A stretch of DNA of 64,000 nucleotides from positions 1 through 64,000 of the forward strand of contig JAFWBM010000025.1 of assembly GCA_017507105.1 (NCBI GenBank). The letters are read 5' to 3'. The translations under genes were made by a program, and so were the position numbers. Positions 54,012-63,922 of the stretch are shown piece by piece; position 1 is the stretch's first letter; each line of letters begins with the position of its first letter. Under the pieces are notes generated by a model. The model worked only from the letters and a program-made list of their open reading frames with translations. It ran no database searches and was not told the origin of the DNA. This stretch comes from Bacteroidaceae bacterium (GTDB taxonomy: Bacteria > Bacteroidota > Bacteroidia > Bacteroidales > Bacteroidaceae).

Positions 54012-54572
54012 ATGCTAGATGTAAAAGTTTGCCTTAATGAGGCTGAAGAGATGATGGACCTCGCTATTATGCACCTCGAGGAAGAGTATTCACATATCCG
54101 TGCAGGAAAGGCCAATCCTCATCTGCTCGATTGTGTACGTGTAAGTTCATACGGTTCCGAGGTTCCTTTGAACAATGTAGCTACAATTACAACCCCCGAC
54201 CTTCGTACAATTTCAATCAAGCCTTGGGACAAGAGCATGTTCAGTGCTATTGAAAAGGCTATTATAGACTCTCCTGTTGGTATTATGCCGGCAAATAATG
54301 GCGAGGTTATCATTGTTGCAATACCCCCTCTTACCGGTGAGCGTCGTCAGCAACTCGTTAAGCAGTGCTCTCATGAACTTGAGACTGCGAAAATAAGTAT
54401 CCGTAATGCTCGTCGCGATGCAATCGATATTCTTAAGAAGTCGGTTAAGGATGGCACCCCCGAGGATGTAGCTAAGGACGGTGAGGAGAAATTGCAGAAG
54501 ATTCACGATAAATTTATAAAGAAAGCCGAAGAGCTGTTTGCTGCCAAAGAGAAGGAGATAATGACAGTCTAA
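54012..54572 (+). CDS. frr: Ribosome recycling factor
   Basis: Together with EF-G it splits post-termination ribosomes. The 186-aa protein shows the two-domain RRF pattern: RAGKANPHLLDCVRVSSYGSEVPLNN, TISIKPWDKSMFSAIEKAI and LTGERRQQLVKQCSHELETAKISIRNARRDA. A TATTTTTG -7-like box (53946-53953) is found 59 bp upstream. rsgA follows 13 bp later, so the two are likely cotranscribed; pyrH, a common neighbour elsewhere, is not here. Confidence 0.97.
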   Translation: MLDVKVCLNEAEEMMDLAIMHLEEEYSHIRAGKANPHLLDCVRVSSYGSEVPLNNVATITTPDLRTISIKPWDKSMFSAIEKAIIDSPVGIMPANNGEVIIVAIPPLTGERRQQLVKQCSHELETAKISIRNARRDAIDILKKSVKDGTPEDVAKDGEEKLQKIHDKFIKKAEELFAAKEKEIMTV

Positions 54573-54585
54573 AGCCTTTGAAACA

Positions 54586-55518
54586 GTGCAGGGAGTAGTT
54601 ATAAAGAGCGCCGGGAGCGTATATACCGTACGTACCGATACCGGCTCGATGGTCGATTGTCATATAAAGGGCAATTTTCGTCTTAAGGGTATCAAGAGCA
54701 CCAATCCCGTTGTGGTTGGTGACAATGTGCGTTTGGATATCCGCGAGGATGGCACTGCCTATATTGTAGAGATATTTACGCGTAAGAACTGTATTGTGCG
54801 CAAGGCATCCAATCTTTCTAAGCAGTCGCACATATTGGCATCCAATCTCGATCTCTGTTTTCTTATTGTTACAATAAACCATCCTGCAACATCTACCACA
54901 TTTATCGATCGTTTTCTCGCATCTGCCGAGGCCTATCGCGTTCCTGTTCAGTTGGTTTTCAATAAGACCGACCTTTACGGTGACGAGGATAATGAGGAAC
55001 TTGACTATCTTGTTGCTCTCTACCGGAGTATAGGATACAAGTGCATAAAGACAAGCGTCGAGCAGGGGGTAGGTATGGAGCAGCTTAAAGAAGCAATGAA
55101 AGGCAAGGTTTCGTTGCTTGCAGGAAACTCGGGAGTCGGTAAATCGAGCATTGTAAATGCTATATCACCAGAGACAGCTGCAAAGGTAGGCGAGATATCC
55201 CGTATTCATGATACAGGTATGCACACAACCACTTATACCGAGATGTTTGAGATAATGCCCGACAGTTACCTTGTGGATACCCCTGGTGTAAAAGGTTTCG
55301 GCTCTTACGATATGGAGATTGAGGAGATTGCACATTATTTTATAGAGTTCTTCGAACTCTCAGCAGAGTGCAAGTATGGCAATTGTACCCATACCCATGA
55401 ACCCGGTTGCGCGGTTCTTGCAGCACTCGAAGAGGGTAGGATTGCCCCTTCGCGATATCAATCATATCTGAGCATGCTCGAGGATAAGGACGAAGGAAAG
55501 TATCGTGCGGCAGAATAA
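54586..55518 (+). CDS. rsgA: Ribosome small-subunit-dependent GTPase A
   Basis: Late 30S assembly GTPase (310 aa). It has an N-terminal OB fold (GNFRLKGIKSTNPVVVGDNV), the circularly permuted GTPase order with G4 (FNKTDL), G1 (GNSGVGKSSIVNAI) and G3 (DTPGVKGFG), and a C-terminal zinc finger CKYGNCTHTHEPGCAV. The start codon is GTG at 54586; no in-frame ATG lies before the conserved OB fold. It is coupled to frr and ends in a palindromic terminator. Confidence 0.95.
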   Translation: MQGVVIKSAGSVYTVRTDTGSMVDCHIKGNFRLKGIKSTNPVVVGDNVRLDIREDGTAYIVEIFTRKNCIVRKASNLSKQSHILASNLDLCFLIVTINHPATSTTFIDRFLASAEAYRVPVQLVFNKTDLYGDEDNEELDYLVALYRSIGYKCIKTSVEQGVGMEQLKEAMKGKVSLLAGNSGVGKSSIVNAISPETAAKVGEISRIHDTGMHTTTYTEMFEIMPDSYLVDTPGVKGFGSYDMEIEEIAHYFIEFFELSAECKYGNCTHTHEPGCAVLAALEEGRIAPSRYQSYLSMLEDKDEGKYRAAE

Positions 55519-55523
55519 GATTT

Positions 55524-55576
55524 TTATATATAAATAGTGAGCCTCCCAATTTGGGAGGCTCACTATTTATATATAA
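55524..55576. terminator. 53-nt perfect palindrome between convergent rsgA and asd
   Basis: Two 26-base arms around a single central T (55550) pair exactly; the core is TGAGCCTCCCAA. It lies between the two stop codons and can serve both strands. Confidence 0.88.
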
Positions 55577-55591
55577 CCGTTATTCGGTTTA

Positions 55592-56599
55592 TTACTTCTT
55601 GGGGTTGTTGATAAGATACTCGGCTATCTGCACAGCGTTGAGAGCTGCACCTTTCTTTATCTGGTCGCCTACAATCCACATGCTTATTCCGTTGGGGTTT
55701 GTAAGGTCCTTACGGATGCGTCCTGCATATACAGGGTCCTTGCCTGAAAGGAACAAAGGCATAGGATACTCCTTCTTTTCGGGGTTGTCCATAAGTACAA
55801 GTCCATCGCCTTTGGCAATGGCTTCGCGTACCTGCTCCACTGTGAGGGGCTCTTCGGTCTCTATCCACAATGCCTGAGAGTGTGAACGTAATGCCGGAAC
55901 ACGTACACATGTTGCACTCACTGCAATATCGCTATGCATAATCTTGCGTGTCTCGTTATACATCTTCATCTCCTCCTTTGTGTAACCGTTGTCGGTAAAT
56001 ACATCAATTTGGGGAATTACGTTGAATGCAAGCTGATATGCAAATTTCTCAACAGTAGGCTCCTCGCCGGCAAGCACCTGACGGTATTGCTCGTACAACT
56101 CTGCCATAGCCGATGCACCTGCACCGCTGGCAGCCTGATATGTTGATGAGTGTACGCGTTTTATGTGCGACAGTTTTTCTATGGCGTTAAGTGCAACAAC
56201 CATCTGTATTGTTGTACAATTGGGGTTGGCAATAATGTTGCGCGGAGTATTATATGCATCAGTGGGGTTAACTTCGGGAACAACAAGAGGAACATCGTTG
56301 TCCATGCGGAATGCACTTGAGTTATCTATCATTATAGTACCGTGCTTGGTTATGGTCTCGGCAAAGTCCTTTGATACACCACCGCCTGCCGATACAAAGG
56401 CATAGTCTATACCTTTAAAATCATCGTTGTGTTTAAGCTCTTTAACTGTGTAGTCTACACCTCTGAAGTTATAAACCTTTCCTGCACTGCGTGCCGAACC
56501 ATATAGTTCAAGTTCGTCAAAAGGAAAATTTCTCTCGTCAAGAACACGTAGAAACTCTTGTCCCACAGCTCCGCTAACACCTACAATAGCAATTTTCAT
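55592..56599 (-). CDS. asd: Aspartate-semialdehyde dehydrogenase
   Basis: NADPH-dependent reduction of aspartyl phosphate to aspartate semialdehyde, the branch point to lysine/DAP, threonine and methionine. The 335-aa protein has the NADP-binding [21 protein letters not shown], the catalytic Cys in [11 protein letters not shown], the [11 protein letters not shown] loop and the substrate histidine in [20 protein letters not shown] -7-like box lies 36 bp upstream. It is monocistronic and divergent from the ThiF-family gene. Confidence 0.96.
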   Translation of the reverse strand: MKIAIVGVSGAVGQEFLRVLDERNFPFDELELYGSARSAGKVYNFRGVDYTVKELKHNDDFKGIDYAFVSAGGGVSKDFAETITKHGTIMIDNSSAFRMDNDVPLVVPEVNPTDAYNTPRNIIANPNCTTIQMVVALNAIEKLSHIKRVHSSTYQAASGAGASAMAELYEQYRQVLAGEEPTVEKFAYQLAFNVIPQIDVFTDNGYTKEEMKMYNETRKIMHSDIAVSATCVRVPALRSHSQALWIETEEPLTVEQVREAIAKGDGLVLMDNPEKKEYPMPLFLSGKDPVYAGRIRKDLTNPNGISMWIVGDQIKKGAALNAVQIAEYLINNPKK

Positions 56600-56634
56600 T
56601 ATTCTATTCTGTATTAATATTTTCTAAAGCGCTG

Positions 56635-56642
56635 CAAAATTA
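56635..56642 (-). promoter_or_regulatory. Candidate -7 element of asd
   Basis: TAATTTTG on the minus strand matches TAnnTTTG; the -33 is not clear. Confidence 0.4.
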
Positions 56643-56714
56643 CAAGAAAAATTGCATATATACATCTTATGCGTTCTTTTTTTTGTATTTTCGCAAATAA
56701 AATGACACAAAAAT

Positions 56715-57425
56715 ATGAATGATAGGCAGTGGTTGCAACGTGGTAATCTTATATTGGGCCCCGAGAAGAGCAAGCGTCTTTCCGATGCACATATACTCAT
56801 TGTTGGTCTCGGAGGTGTAGGGTCGTGGGCTGCCGAGATGCTGTGCCGTGCAGGGGTGGGTGCCTTTACCATTGTAGATGCCGACTGTGTGGATGTTACC
56901 AATATCAATCGTCAGATGCCTGCGCTGCATACAACTGTGGGTCAGTTCAAATGTGATGTAGTTGCAAGGAGGCTTCTCGATATAAACCCATTGGTCAAAG
57001 TGGATGTTAAGAACATCTTTGTCGAAGAGGAGAATATTGCCGGATTGCTTGAAGAGGTCTCTCCCTGTTTTGTTGTGGATGCTATAGACTCGTTGCCATC
57101 TAAAGCCGCGCTTGTGACAGCTTGTTGGCAACGTAATATAAAGATTATATCCAGCATGGGAGCCGGTGCGAAAAGTTCTCTTGCGCATATTAAGATTGGT
57201 GATTTGTGGCACACCGAACACTGTACCCTCGCTAAGAATCTTCGTCGTGCTTTGCGTCAATGGCGTGGAACTTATAAATTAGCTGTTGTGTTCAGTTGCG
57301 AGGAGCCCGATAAGAGTGCCATTACCCCTAACCCTATGGGGGGCAAGCCTATAATAGGTTCATTGGGTTATTATACTGCAACTTTCGGATGTTATCTTAC
57401 AGAATATGTAATACGTAATATATGA
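56715..57425 (+). CDS. ThiF/E1-like protein, tRNA threonylcarbamoyladenosine dehydratase type (TcdA)
   Basis: A 236-aa E1-like adenylating enzyme. The nucleotide-binding loop is [38 protein letters not shown], and the [16 protein letters not shown] segment with the catalytic-type cysteine matches TcdA (CsdL/YgdL), which cyclises t6A37 in tRNA. The TNINRQ and SLPSKAALV segments also favour TcdA over ThiF or MoeB. No ThiS or MoaD partner gene is near. Its stop overlaps the ABC gene start by 4 bp (ATGA). Confidence 0.87.
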   Translation: MNDRQWLQRGNLILGPEKSKRLSDAHILIVGLGGVGSWAAEMLCRAGVGAFTIVDADCVDVTNINRQMPALHTTVGQFKCDVVARRLLDINPLVKVDVKNIFVEEENIAGLLEEVSPCFVVDAIDSLPSKAALVTACWQRNIKIISSMGAGAKSSLAHIKIGDLWHTEHCTLAKNLRRALRQWRGTYKLAVVFSCEEPDKSAITPNPMGGKPIIGSLGYYTATFGCYLTEYVIRNI

Positions 57426-58093
57426 TAGACATAATAAATATAAAGAAGAGCTTTGGAGGGCTTGAGGTGTTGAAGGGGGTCAACCTGCACATAGACCGAG
57501 GCGAGATGATAAGCATTGTTGGTCCAAGCGGAGCAGGCAAAACAACCTTGCTGCAATTGATAGGAACACTCGATAGGCCTGATAGCGGCTCCATACTTTA
57601 TGATGGAAATGATTTATGTAAAATGGGAACATCCCATCTTGCAGAATTTCGTAATACACATATAGGTTTTGTATTCCAGTTTCATCAATTGTTGCCCGAG
57701 TTTACTGCACTCGAGAACATAACTATTCCTGCCCTCATTGCAGGTAAAAGTCGCCCACAGGCCGAGAAGGAAGCTATAGAGTTGTTAAGGATTATGAATC
57801 TCGAGGAACGTGCGCATCACAAACCATCCCAAATGTCGGGTGGTGAGTGTCAGCGTGTGGCGGTCGCAAGGGCGTTGGTAAACCGCCCCGATGTAATACT
57901 TGCCGATGAGCCCTCTGGCAGCCTCGATAGTAAGAACAAGAGTGAGTTGCATGATTTGTTCTTTGAACTACGTGATAAGCTGGGGCAGACTTTCCTTATT
58001 GTAACGCATGATACAGAGTTGGCAAGGCTTACCGATCGTACTATAAGTATGGTGGATGGAATGGTTGATTGTGAAAAAAAGTTAAAAATATAA
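57422..58093 (+). CDS. ABC transporter ATP-binding protein, LolD-like
   Basis: A 223-aa ABC ATPase with Walker [16 protein letters not shown], signature [15 protein letters not shown] and Walker [12 protein letters not shown], plus the [24 protein letters not shown] segment of the LolD/MacB group. It would power lipoprotein release (LolCDE) or a related efflux or export system. No permease gene is adjacent, so the partner must be encoded elsewhere. It is translationally coupled to the TcdA-like gene. Confidence 0.85.
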   Translation: MIDIINIKKSFGGLEVLKGVNLHIDRGEMISIVGPSGAGKTTLLQLIGTLDRPDSGSILYDGNDLCKMGTSHLAEFRNTHIGFVFQFHQLLPEFTALENITIPALIAGKSRPQAEKEAIELLRIMNLEERAHHKPSQMSGGECQRVAVARALVNRPDVILADEPSGSLDSKNKSELHDLFFELRDKLGQTFLIVTHDTELARLTDRTISMVDGMVDCEKKLKI

Positions 58094-58184
58094 TATGTGT
58101 TTTTACTTTTTACTGAAATCGTAGTCTTTTATATGAGACGAGGTTTATAATTGTCTTACTTGTTATTTTTCCAATGTTTGGTGG

Positions 58185-58214
58185 CTACGGCTCTTGTTTA
58201 TGCAAGAGCCGTAG
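58185..58214 (+). terminator. Terminator after the LolD-like gene
   Basis: A 12-bp GC-rich stem (CTACGGCTCTTG and its complement) with a 6-nt loop is followed on the plus strand by TATTTTGTTG. It can also lie at the 3' end of the convergent Gate-domain gene. Confidence 0.65.
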
Positions 58215-58230
58215 TATTTTGTTGTCATCT

Positions 58231-59388
58231 TTAGATAAGGGTGTAGAGAACATATATCCAGTGTGCCGTTATTGCTGCCACCAAACCGCCTATTGTGTGC
58301 GCAAGAATGGCCTTGGAGGTCAGGTTTCTGTATCCGAGCGTGTCGAGCATTGCTGTGTGTGTACTCAGGTAACCGCTCCAGCACATACCTATTGCTGTGA
58401 ACACTGCTATTGCATTTCCGTCAATCCAACCGGCATTTATAAAATTGGGAATAAGTCCCAATGCAGCACCTACCGCGCCCAATGCTGTGATGGGGAATGC
58501 GATAAGATGCGGGTCGGTAAAGCCGAAGAGCCATTCGAATATGACACTCAGCTTGCTGCCTATGTAGGGGAGCAGTTCTGTGCCCTCATATGCTGCACCT
58601 GTGTATTGTCCCGATTCCGATGTTCCGAAAGTGAGCACCATCACAAGAGTCGATATAATGAGCACTCCGGGGATTATGGCAAGTCCCACATCAACACCAG
58701 TGCGTCCACCGTCGAGCAGTGAATCGAGAATACGCTGGAACAGGGGGTTGCGGTTCTCCTCGTCCTTGATTGTTTGCAGTTCTTCTACAACATACGCATC
58801 CTCGTGTTCGTAATGCGGACGCATTTTGAGCACATAATGCTGCATGAGGCGTGTCGACACCATACATCCGATAATGGCGCCTATAAGTCCTATGAAAGGC
58901 TCGGCGTAGAATCCTTGTCCCACCATGAACACAATCACCAGCAATCCCATTCCGAATGCTGTTCCAAAGTTGGTGAGCGAAATGAACTGATATTTTTTGA
59001 AATAGGCTCCGAACCGTTTGTCCTGTGCAAGCGATATTATTGCAGGGTTGTCAGAGAGAAAGGTGAGCACAGCTCCCAGCGACGCAACACCCGGAAGATT
59101 GAATATTGGCTTCATCAGCGGTCGCAACATCTTCTCTAAAAGACTTACCACTCCAAACTCAACGAACAGGCGTCCTATGGCACCTGTTATGACACAAATT
59201 GCCATAAGGTAGAATACAGTGTTGAGCAACAGGTCGTGAGCGGTGTTCATTACCGTATTTAACATATTCGGCGTTCCCATTACCGAGGCAAGGTAGGCAA
59301 AGATTGAGAATACTATAATAAGACATAATATGCCGCGTGGAGTTTTTCTTCTAACCCACTTCTGGAATTTGAACAGATTTTTTAACAT
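58231..59388 (-). CDS. Gate/nucleoside-recognition domain membrane protein
   Basis: A 385-aa inner-membrane protein with about eight to nine hydrophobic helices. The Gate/nucleoside-recognition pattern is visible as LTFLSDNPAIISLAQDKRFG and the second-half equivalent PITALGAVGAALGLIPNFI. It resembles the spore maturation A/B and YjiH-like families, for which transport of nucleosides or other solutes is suspected but unproven. It sits upstream of the porin-like gene's end and may be cotranscribed with it (33 bp gap). Confidence 0.75.
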   Translation of the reverse strand: MLKNLFKFQKWVRRKTPRGILCLIIVFSIFAYLASVMGTPNMLNTVMNTAHDLLLNTVFYLMAICVITGAIGRLFVEFGVVSLLEKMLRPLMKPIFNLPGVASLGAVLTFLSDNPAIISLAQDKRFGAYFKKYQFISLTNFGTAFGMGLLVIVFMVGQGFYAEPFIGLIGAIIGCMVSTRLMQHYVLKMRPHYEHEDAYVVEELQTIKDEENRNPLFQRILDSLLDGGRTGVDVGLAIIPGVLIISTLVMVLTFGTSESGQYTGAAYEGTELLPYIGSKLSVIFEWLFGFTDPHLIAFPITALGAVGAALGLIPNFINAGWIDGNAIAVFTAIGMCWSGYLSTHTAMLDTLGYRNLTSKAILAHTIGGLVAAITAHWIYVLYTLI

Positions 59389-59421
59389 TGTCTTGTGCTA
59401 TTGGTTATCCTTGGGATTTTT

Positions 59422-60441
59422 TTATTTCTTTGAGCGCAGGTTCAGCAGGTTGATGTTCCATGTAACACCTGCACTTATAATAGCCTGTTTGTCTATTGCT
59501 GTGCCGGCTGTGTTGCTGTTGTTGCCGAATGTGTAGCAGGCTATTGCATGCAGACGTACATCATTACGCCCGTTGGGCATCGGGAAAAACTCGACACCTG
59601 CTCCCACGCGTGTAATCTCTGTGCCGGGCAATACGCACATGTCCGATGCACAGTCGGTGTTGTTCACATCGTATGTGGCCTTTGCGCATACGTTCAGCTG
59701 CTCTGTTGCATTCCATGTGAAGTTTCCTATTATCGACATGTTCTTTCCAAAGAATGCATGGTTGTTGCTTGCCCTGTTCATGACATCGAGTTCGAGTGAG
59801 ATGTTCTCTGCTGTAAATCTGTTGCCGAGTGAGATATATCCGATATATTTGCCGGGGAGATATTCAACAAGGTTGGTCGAATAGATAGTGTTCAGCATAC
59901 CGTGCGAGCCACACCACATTAAGTTGTATGCATAGGTGTTTTTTGTTGTGGCACTGAAGGGGCTCTGGCTCACCTGTGCCGTGAAAGTGTCTTTACTGTT
60001 ATTGAACTTGTACGAAATGCTTGCTCCGAACTGAAAACATCCGATATTGTTCCAGAACTCAGATGCAAAATAAACATCAATAGGGTTGAGGTCATACTCA
60101 TATCCACCTATTGCAACCACCTGCTTACCTCCCGAGAAACTCCAGTTGCCTGTTGTGTAGGTGAGTGCCAGCCAGTCGGTGGCATCGAAGAATGTCGCGT
60201 CCTTTACTCCCTTGTTGAAACGCTGGCGATAAGAGTATGTGAATCCGTCGCCTAAGTTGCCATCCATACGCAGCATAAGGTATTTGCCCTTGAAACCGCT
60301 GTTATCGTCGTTTACCTTGTCATCGATACTTTCGCGCTGATAGTCGGCACGTGTATACATTTCAAACTTTGAGAATTGGTGCTGTGCCGGCAAAATGTTT
60401 GCGCATAGGGCAAACAGGCACACTAAAAGACTCTTTTTCAT
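59422..60441 (-). CDS. Outer-membrane porin-like beta-barrel protein
   Basis: A 339-aa exported protein with a signal peptide (1-19, ILPAQ) and repeated amphipathic beta strands with aromatic ends (FTYSYRQRFNKG, WLALTYTTGNWSFSGGKQ, FQFGASISYKF). The layout resembles OprO/OprP-type porins, although the phosphate-specific residues cannot be checked by eye. It is first in a possible two-gene unit with the Gate-domain protein. Confidence 0.7.
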   Translation of the reverse strand: MKKSLLVCLFALCANILPAQHQFSKFEMYTRADYQRESIDDKVNDDNSGFKGKYLMLRMDGNLGDGFTYSYRQRFNKGVKDATFFDATDWLALTYTTGNWSFSGGKQVVAIGGYEYDLNPIDVYFASEFWNNIGCFQFGASISYKFNNSKDTFTAQVSQSPFSATTKNTYAYNLMWCGSHGMLNTIYSTNLVEYLPGKYIGYISLGNRFTAENISLELDVMNRASNNHAFFGKNMSIIGNFTWNATEQLNVCAKATYDVNNTDCASDMCVLPGTEITRVGAGVEFFPMPNGRNDVRLHAIACYTFGNNSNTAGTAIDKQAIISAGVTWNINLLNLRSKK

Positions 60442-60746
60442 AGTTCTGTTGTGTGTTATCTTTCAGATAAGTGTTCAATTTGTCTGCTAAGATAATAAGT
60501 TCTTTGCTATGAGAGGTTTTAAAATGTGCTATTTTTATCGCACCCACCTCTTTTTTTTATTTATGCCTTGTTGCAACCATTAAATCACTCTTTTATGTTA
60601 TGAAAACAGGCTGTCTCCTTGTTGGAAACAGCCTGTTTGCGGTCTCTTCAACGCCACAAATCATCTTCAGGTCTAACCGCGAAACCCTGGTTTAACTCAA
60701 ATTCAATCGTATAACTCTATAATGGTTTCTGCGGCTGTTTTGTTTT
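60442..60746. other. Intergenic region with a hairpin
   Basis: A 305-bp stretch between the porin-like gene and the acyltransferase gene. A stem AAACAGGCTGT/ACAGCCTGTTT (60604-60614 with 60628-60638) is the only structure I can support; on the minus strand it is followed by TTTTCAT. The rest (60639-60746) has no convincing open frame or RNA. Confidence 0.45.
60604..60638 (-). terminator. Hairpin downstream of the acyltransferase gene
   Basis: An 11-bp stem with a 13-nt loop, 109 bp after the acyltransferase stop on the minus strand, followed by a short T run. It is a plausible but distant terminator. Confidence 0.4.
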
Positions 60747-61892
60747 TCAATTTGTCGCTTTTTTATAATTTATAAGCGGATTGGCATACATCTCGAGTAT
60801 TTTTGTGCGTAGGAATGTTTCATCTTTTTGTGGCAGGTCAACCAATGCTATACGCTCAGCAAGGTATTTGTCAAGTTCAGCTTTCTCCTCTTGTGTATAT
60901 TTGTCGGCATACTGTGCGTCTCCTGTAAGCAGTTCATAGTAGTAATAGTTTACAGGCCACAGTTTATAGTTGCTGTGAATTGTCTTGTCTATGATACGTG
61001 CAACGGCGGTTGTCTTTTCATTTTTGGGCATCTCTTTGTCGAGTGCTGCTATCTTGTCGTTTATCCTTTCGGCTATGTGGTAGTGGATGGCACCCTTGTA
61101 ACCGAAGAGTCCAGTCTGCATGTTGATGAGGTCGTCCATAGGCGATTTCTTGTGTGCCGGATTGTCGCGCTTCTGCTGGAACTCTTTGGCCTTGAGGTAG
61201 TCGCACGGGTCGAACTCGTACGAAATTGTTGTGGGCGAAAGGTTCAGTTCCTTGAGAGCATCGAAGATGTCGCCGCTGCTGTACATCGAGAGCATCTTTA
61301 TCAGGCCCTCTTGTGTTGTGTCGTTCGAGTCCTTTGCACGACCTTCGCGTTGTGCAATCCATATGGGTTGTTCGCGCTCTGTGATAGTGTGGTGGATATA
61401 TGACGATAGGCGTTTCGACGATGCAAGCATCTCTCTTATCGATGCCGAGCGCTGTACTATGAAACTGCGATTCACTCTCACAAGTTTCTTTATCCAAGGA
61501 CGTATAAGCAGGTTGTCTCCTATGGCTATCTCAACAGTGTTGTCTATATGGTCTACCATCAGCAGGCATAGGAAAGCCGAGTCGAGTATTATATCTCTAT
61601 GGTTCGATATACATAATGCATTCTTCAGGTGCTCTTTGTTATCGTAGCTGAGGCTTATTCCCTTGCTGAACTTCTTTAGCAAGCCTTGCAGGAATGGATA
61701 TACAAGAGCTTTCTGGAAATCCACATTAGTTTTGCTGTTGCGCATTAGTGCAGCAACCTGCTCAAAAGGAATCTGTTTGAATGCATATCCCATTGCAGCC
61801 TGGAACTCAGGGTCGGCAATGAGTTCTTCGTATACAGCCGGAAGTTCCTCTGGCATATATGGACGAATCTCGTCAAATTCTGCTGGTATCAT
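60747..61892 (-). CDS. 1-acylglycerol-3-phosphate acyltransferase-like (PlsC domain) protein
   Basis: A 381-aa acyltransferase. The catalytic NHxxxxD motif is present as ISNHRDIILDSAF and the substrate-binding loop as QREGRAKDSNDTTQEG, both diagnostic of PlsC/LPLAT enzymes. It is longer than a classic PlsC (about 240 aa), with extra helical parts at both ends that suggest a lipid A or ornithine-lipid type acceptor, or a tail-swapped LPA acyltransferase. The longest frame starts at 61946, but the ATG at 61892 matches the family start. It is divergent from the ABC-F gene. Confidence 0.83.
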   Translation of the reverse strand: MIPAEFDEIRPYMPEELPAVYEELIADPEFQAAMGYAFKQIPFEQVAALMRNSKTNVDFQKALVYPFLQGLLKKFSKGISLSYDNKEHLKNALCISNHRDIILDSAFLCLLMVDHIDNTVEIAIGDNLLIRPWIKKLVRVNRSFIVQRSASIREMLASSKRLSSYIHHTITEREQPIWIAQREGRAKDSNDTTQEGLIKMLSMYSSGDIFDALKELNLSPTTISYEFDPCDYLKAKEFQQKRDNPAHKKSPMDDLINMQTGLFGYKGAIHYHIAERINDKIAALDKEMPKNEKTTAVARIIDKTIHSNYKLWPVNYYYYELLTGDAQYADKYTQEEKAELDKYLAERIALVDLPQKDETFLRTKILEMYANPLINYKKATN

Positions 61893-62021
61893 AATGTTGT
61901 ATTTATAGTTATAGTGCGAATTAACATAAAAATATTGAAATAACAAAGTGAAGTGAGTTTTTCATTGCCGGCTTGTGATAATTAATTATCCTGTTTGGCA
62001 AGAATTTTCTTTTTATGTTCG

Positions 62022-62029
62022 TATCTTCG
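62022..62029 (+). promoter_or_regulatory. -7 element of the ABC-F gene
   Basis: TATCTTCG (62022-62029) fits the TAnnTTTG variant. It lies downstream of the first in-frame ATG (62015), so transcription starting about 10 bp later would make 62051 the first usable start. The -33 TTG is at a 24-bp spacing, longer than ideal. Confidence 0.45.
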
Positions 62030-62050
62030 CATGCAGTTAAATATATAGGC

Positions 62051-63922
62051 ATGATAGATTTACAGATTGAAGGTTTGGGAAAGAGTTTCGGCGAATTGGT
62101 ATTGTTCAACAACGTATCGTTTGCCGTAGAGGAACGACAACGCATTGGTCTCATAGCTCGCAACGGTAAGGGTAAAAGTACCTTGCTGAAGATTATTGCC
62201 GGCGAGGAGGTCCCCGATGAAGGCAAAGTGACATTGCGTGCCGATGTGCGTGTAGGTTATCTTGAACAGGAACCCGACTTCGATTCCTCTCTCACTGTCA
62301 TTGAGGCATGTATGCGTCGTAACAGCGATATGGCACAGCTCATCTCCCGATACGAGATAGCTCTCTCTAACGGTGACGAGAAGGGGTTACCCTCTATTAT
62401 GGAAGAGATGGAGCGTATGAATGCATGGGATTACGAGACACGTGCCAAGCAGGTTCTGTCTATGCTGAAGATTGACCGTTTCGATCAGCCTGTGAATGAA
62501 TTGTCGGGTGGACAGAAGAAACGTGTGGCACTAGCTGCTGTGTTGATAGACGAACCCGATGTCATGATACTCGATGAGCCCACCAACCATCTCGATCTCT
62601 CAATGGTCGAGTGGCTCGAAGATTATCTCTCGCGTTTCACCGGTAGTCTGTTGATGGTTACGCACGACAGATACTTTCTCGACCGCGTCTGCAATGATAT
62701 AATAGAGATAGATGATTGCCGCATATACCGTTATAAGGGTAACTATAGTTATTTCTTGCAGAAACGCGATGAACGTTTGCAGAATATGGCAGCCGAGACA
62801 GCTCGTGCACGTAACCTGTTGCGTACCGAACTCGATTGGATGCGTCGTCAGCCGCAGGCACGTGCCCATAAAGCCAGGTATCGTATAGAGGCTTTTTATA
62901 AATTACAGGAGAAGGCTGCTGCCATGCGCGACGATTCAAGTGTCTCTCTCGAAATAAAGTCTCAGTATATAGGCAATAAAATTTTTGTGATGAAAGCCCT
63001 TGATAAGGCTTTTGATACAAAGGTTATTACTAAAGATTTCTATTACACATTTTCGCGTTACGAGAAACTAGGTATTGTAGGCAACAATGGAACCGGAAAG
63101 AGTACCTTTATTAAGATGCTTTTGGGCAGAGTATCCCCCGACAGTGGCATAATAGAGGTTGGCGAGACTGTAAAATGGGGCTATTACAGTCAGGAAGGAT
63201 TACAGTTCAACGAACAGATGAAGGTTATAGATGTAGTAAAGGCTATAGCCGAGGTTATTCCAGTAGGTAATAAGATGCTTACAGCCTCTCAGTTCCTGCA
63301 ACATTTCCTTTTTACCCCCGAGAAGCAGTACAGCTATGTCTATAAATTGAGTGGTGGCGAGAAACGTCGTCTTTATCTGTGTACTGTTTTGATGTCAAAT
63401 CCAAACTTCCTTGTACTCGACGAGCCCACCAACGACCTTGATATCGATACCTTGCAGATTCTCGAAGAGTATCTGCGCGATTTCAAAGGTTGCGTAATTG
63501 TGGTTAGCCACGACCGCTATTTCATGGATAGGGTAGTGGACCACATCTTTGTATTTAATGGTGATGGTGATATAAAGGATTTCCCCGGAAACTACACCGA
63601 CTGGCGCGATTGGCGCGAAGAAGAGCGTACAGCTGCATCCAAGGCTGCTGCCGAGAAGTCCTCCAAGAGTATCGTTCCCAAAGTTTCACGCCGCCCCGAT
63701 GAGGGTAAGCGTAAACTCACATTCAAGGAGCAGCGCGAGTATGACTCTTTAGGAATAGAGATAGAGCAACTCGAACAAGAGAAACAGCAAATAGAGCAAG
63801 AGATGTGCAGTGGAACACTCGACAATAACACACTGTTGCAGAAATCGCAACGTATTTCTCTGCTCATAGAGTTGATAGACGAGAAGAGTATGCGTTGGCT
63901 AGAACTGAGCGAGTATGTGTAG
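62051..63922 (+). CDS. ABC-F family ATPase (Uup/EttA-like)
   Basis: Soluble tandem-ABC protein (623 aa) that acts on the ribosome, either in translation quality control or antibiotic protection. Cassette 1 has ARNGKGKSTLLKII, LSGGQKKRVALAAVL and ILDEPTNHLD; cassette 2 has GNNGTGKSTFIKML, LSGGEKRRLYLCTVL and VLDEPTNDLD. The linker (about 235-330, RARNLLRTELDWMRRQPQARAHKARY) carries the P-site tRNA interaction motif. A C-terminal coiled coil (about 560-623) rich in Glu/Gln marks it as Uup-like. The gene is preceded by a promoter that supports the chosen ATG. Confidence 0.92.
   Translation: MIDLQIEGLGKSFGELVLFNNVSFAVEERQRIGLIARNGKGKSTLLKIIAGEEVPDEGKVTLRADVRVGYLEQEPDFDSSLTVIEACMRRNSDMAQLISRYEIALSNGDEKGLPSIMEEMERMNAWDYETRAKQVLSMLKIDRFDQPVNELSGGQKKRVALAAVLIDEPDVMILDEPTNHLDLSMVEWLEDYLSRFTGSLLMVTHDRYFLDRVCNDIIEIDDCRIYRYKGNYSYFLQKRDERLQNMAAETARARNLLRTELDWMRRQPQARAHKARYRIEAFYKLQEKAAAMRDDSSVSLEIKSQYIGNKIFVMKALDKAFDTKVITKDFYYTFSRYEKLGIVGNNGTGKSTFIKMLLGRVSPDSGIIEVGETVKWGYYSQEGLQFNEQMKVIDVVKAIAEVIPVGNKMLTASQFLQHFLFTPEKQYSYVYKLSGGEKRRLYLCTVLMSNPNFLVLDEPTNDLDIDTLQILEEYLRDFKGCVIVVSHDRYFMDRVVDHIFVFNGDGDIKDFPGNYTDWRDWREEERTAASKAAAEKSSKSIVPKVSRRPDEGKRKLTFKEQREYDSLGIEIEQLEQEKQQIEQEMCSGTLDNNTLLQKSQRISLLIELIDEKSMRWLELSEYV

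Noticed and set aside
60639-60746. Small RNA gene between the porin-like and acyltransferase genes
   Set aside because: The stretch has no promoter-terminator pair and no stable extended fold that I can see by eye.
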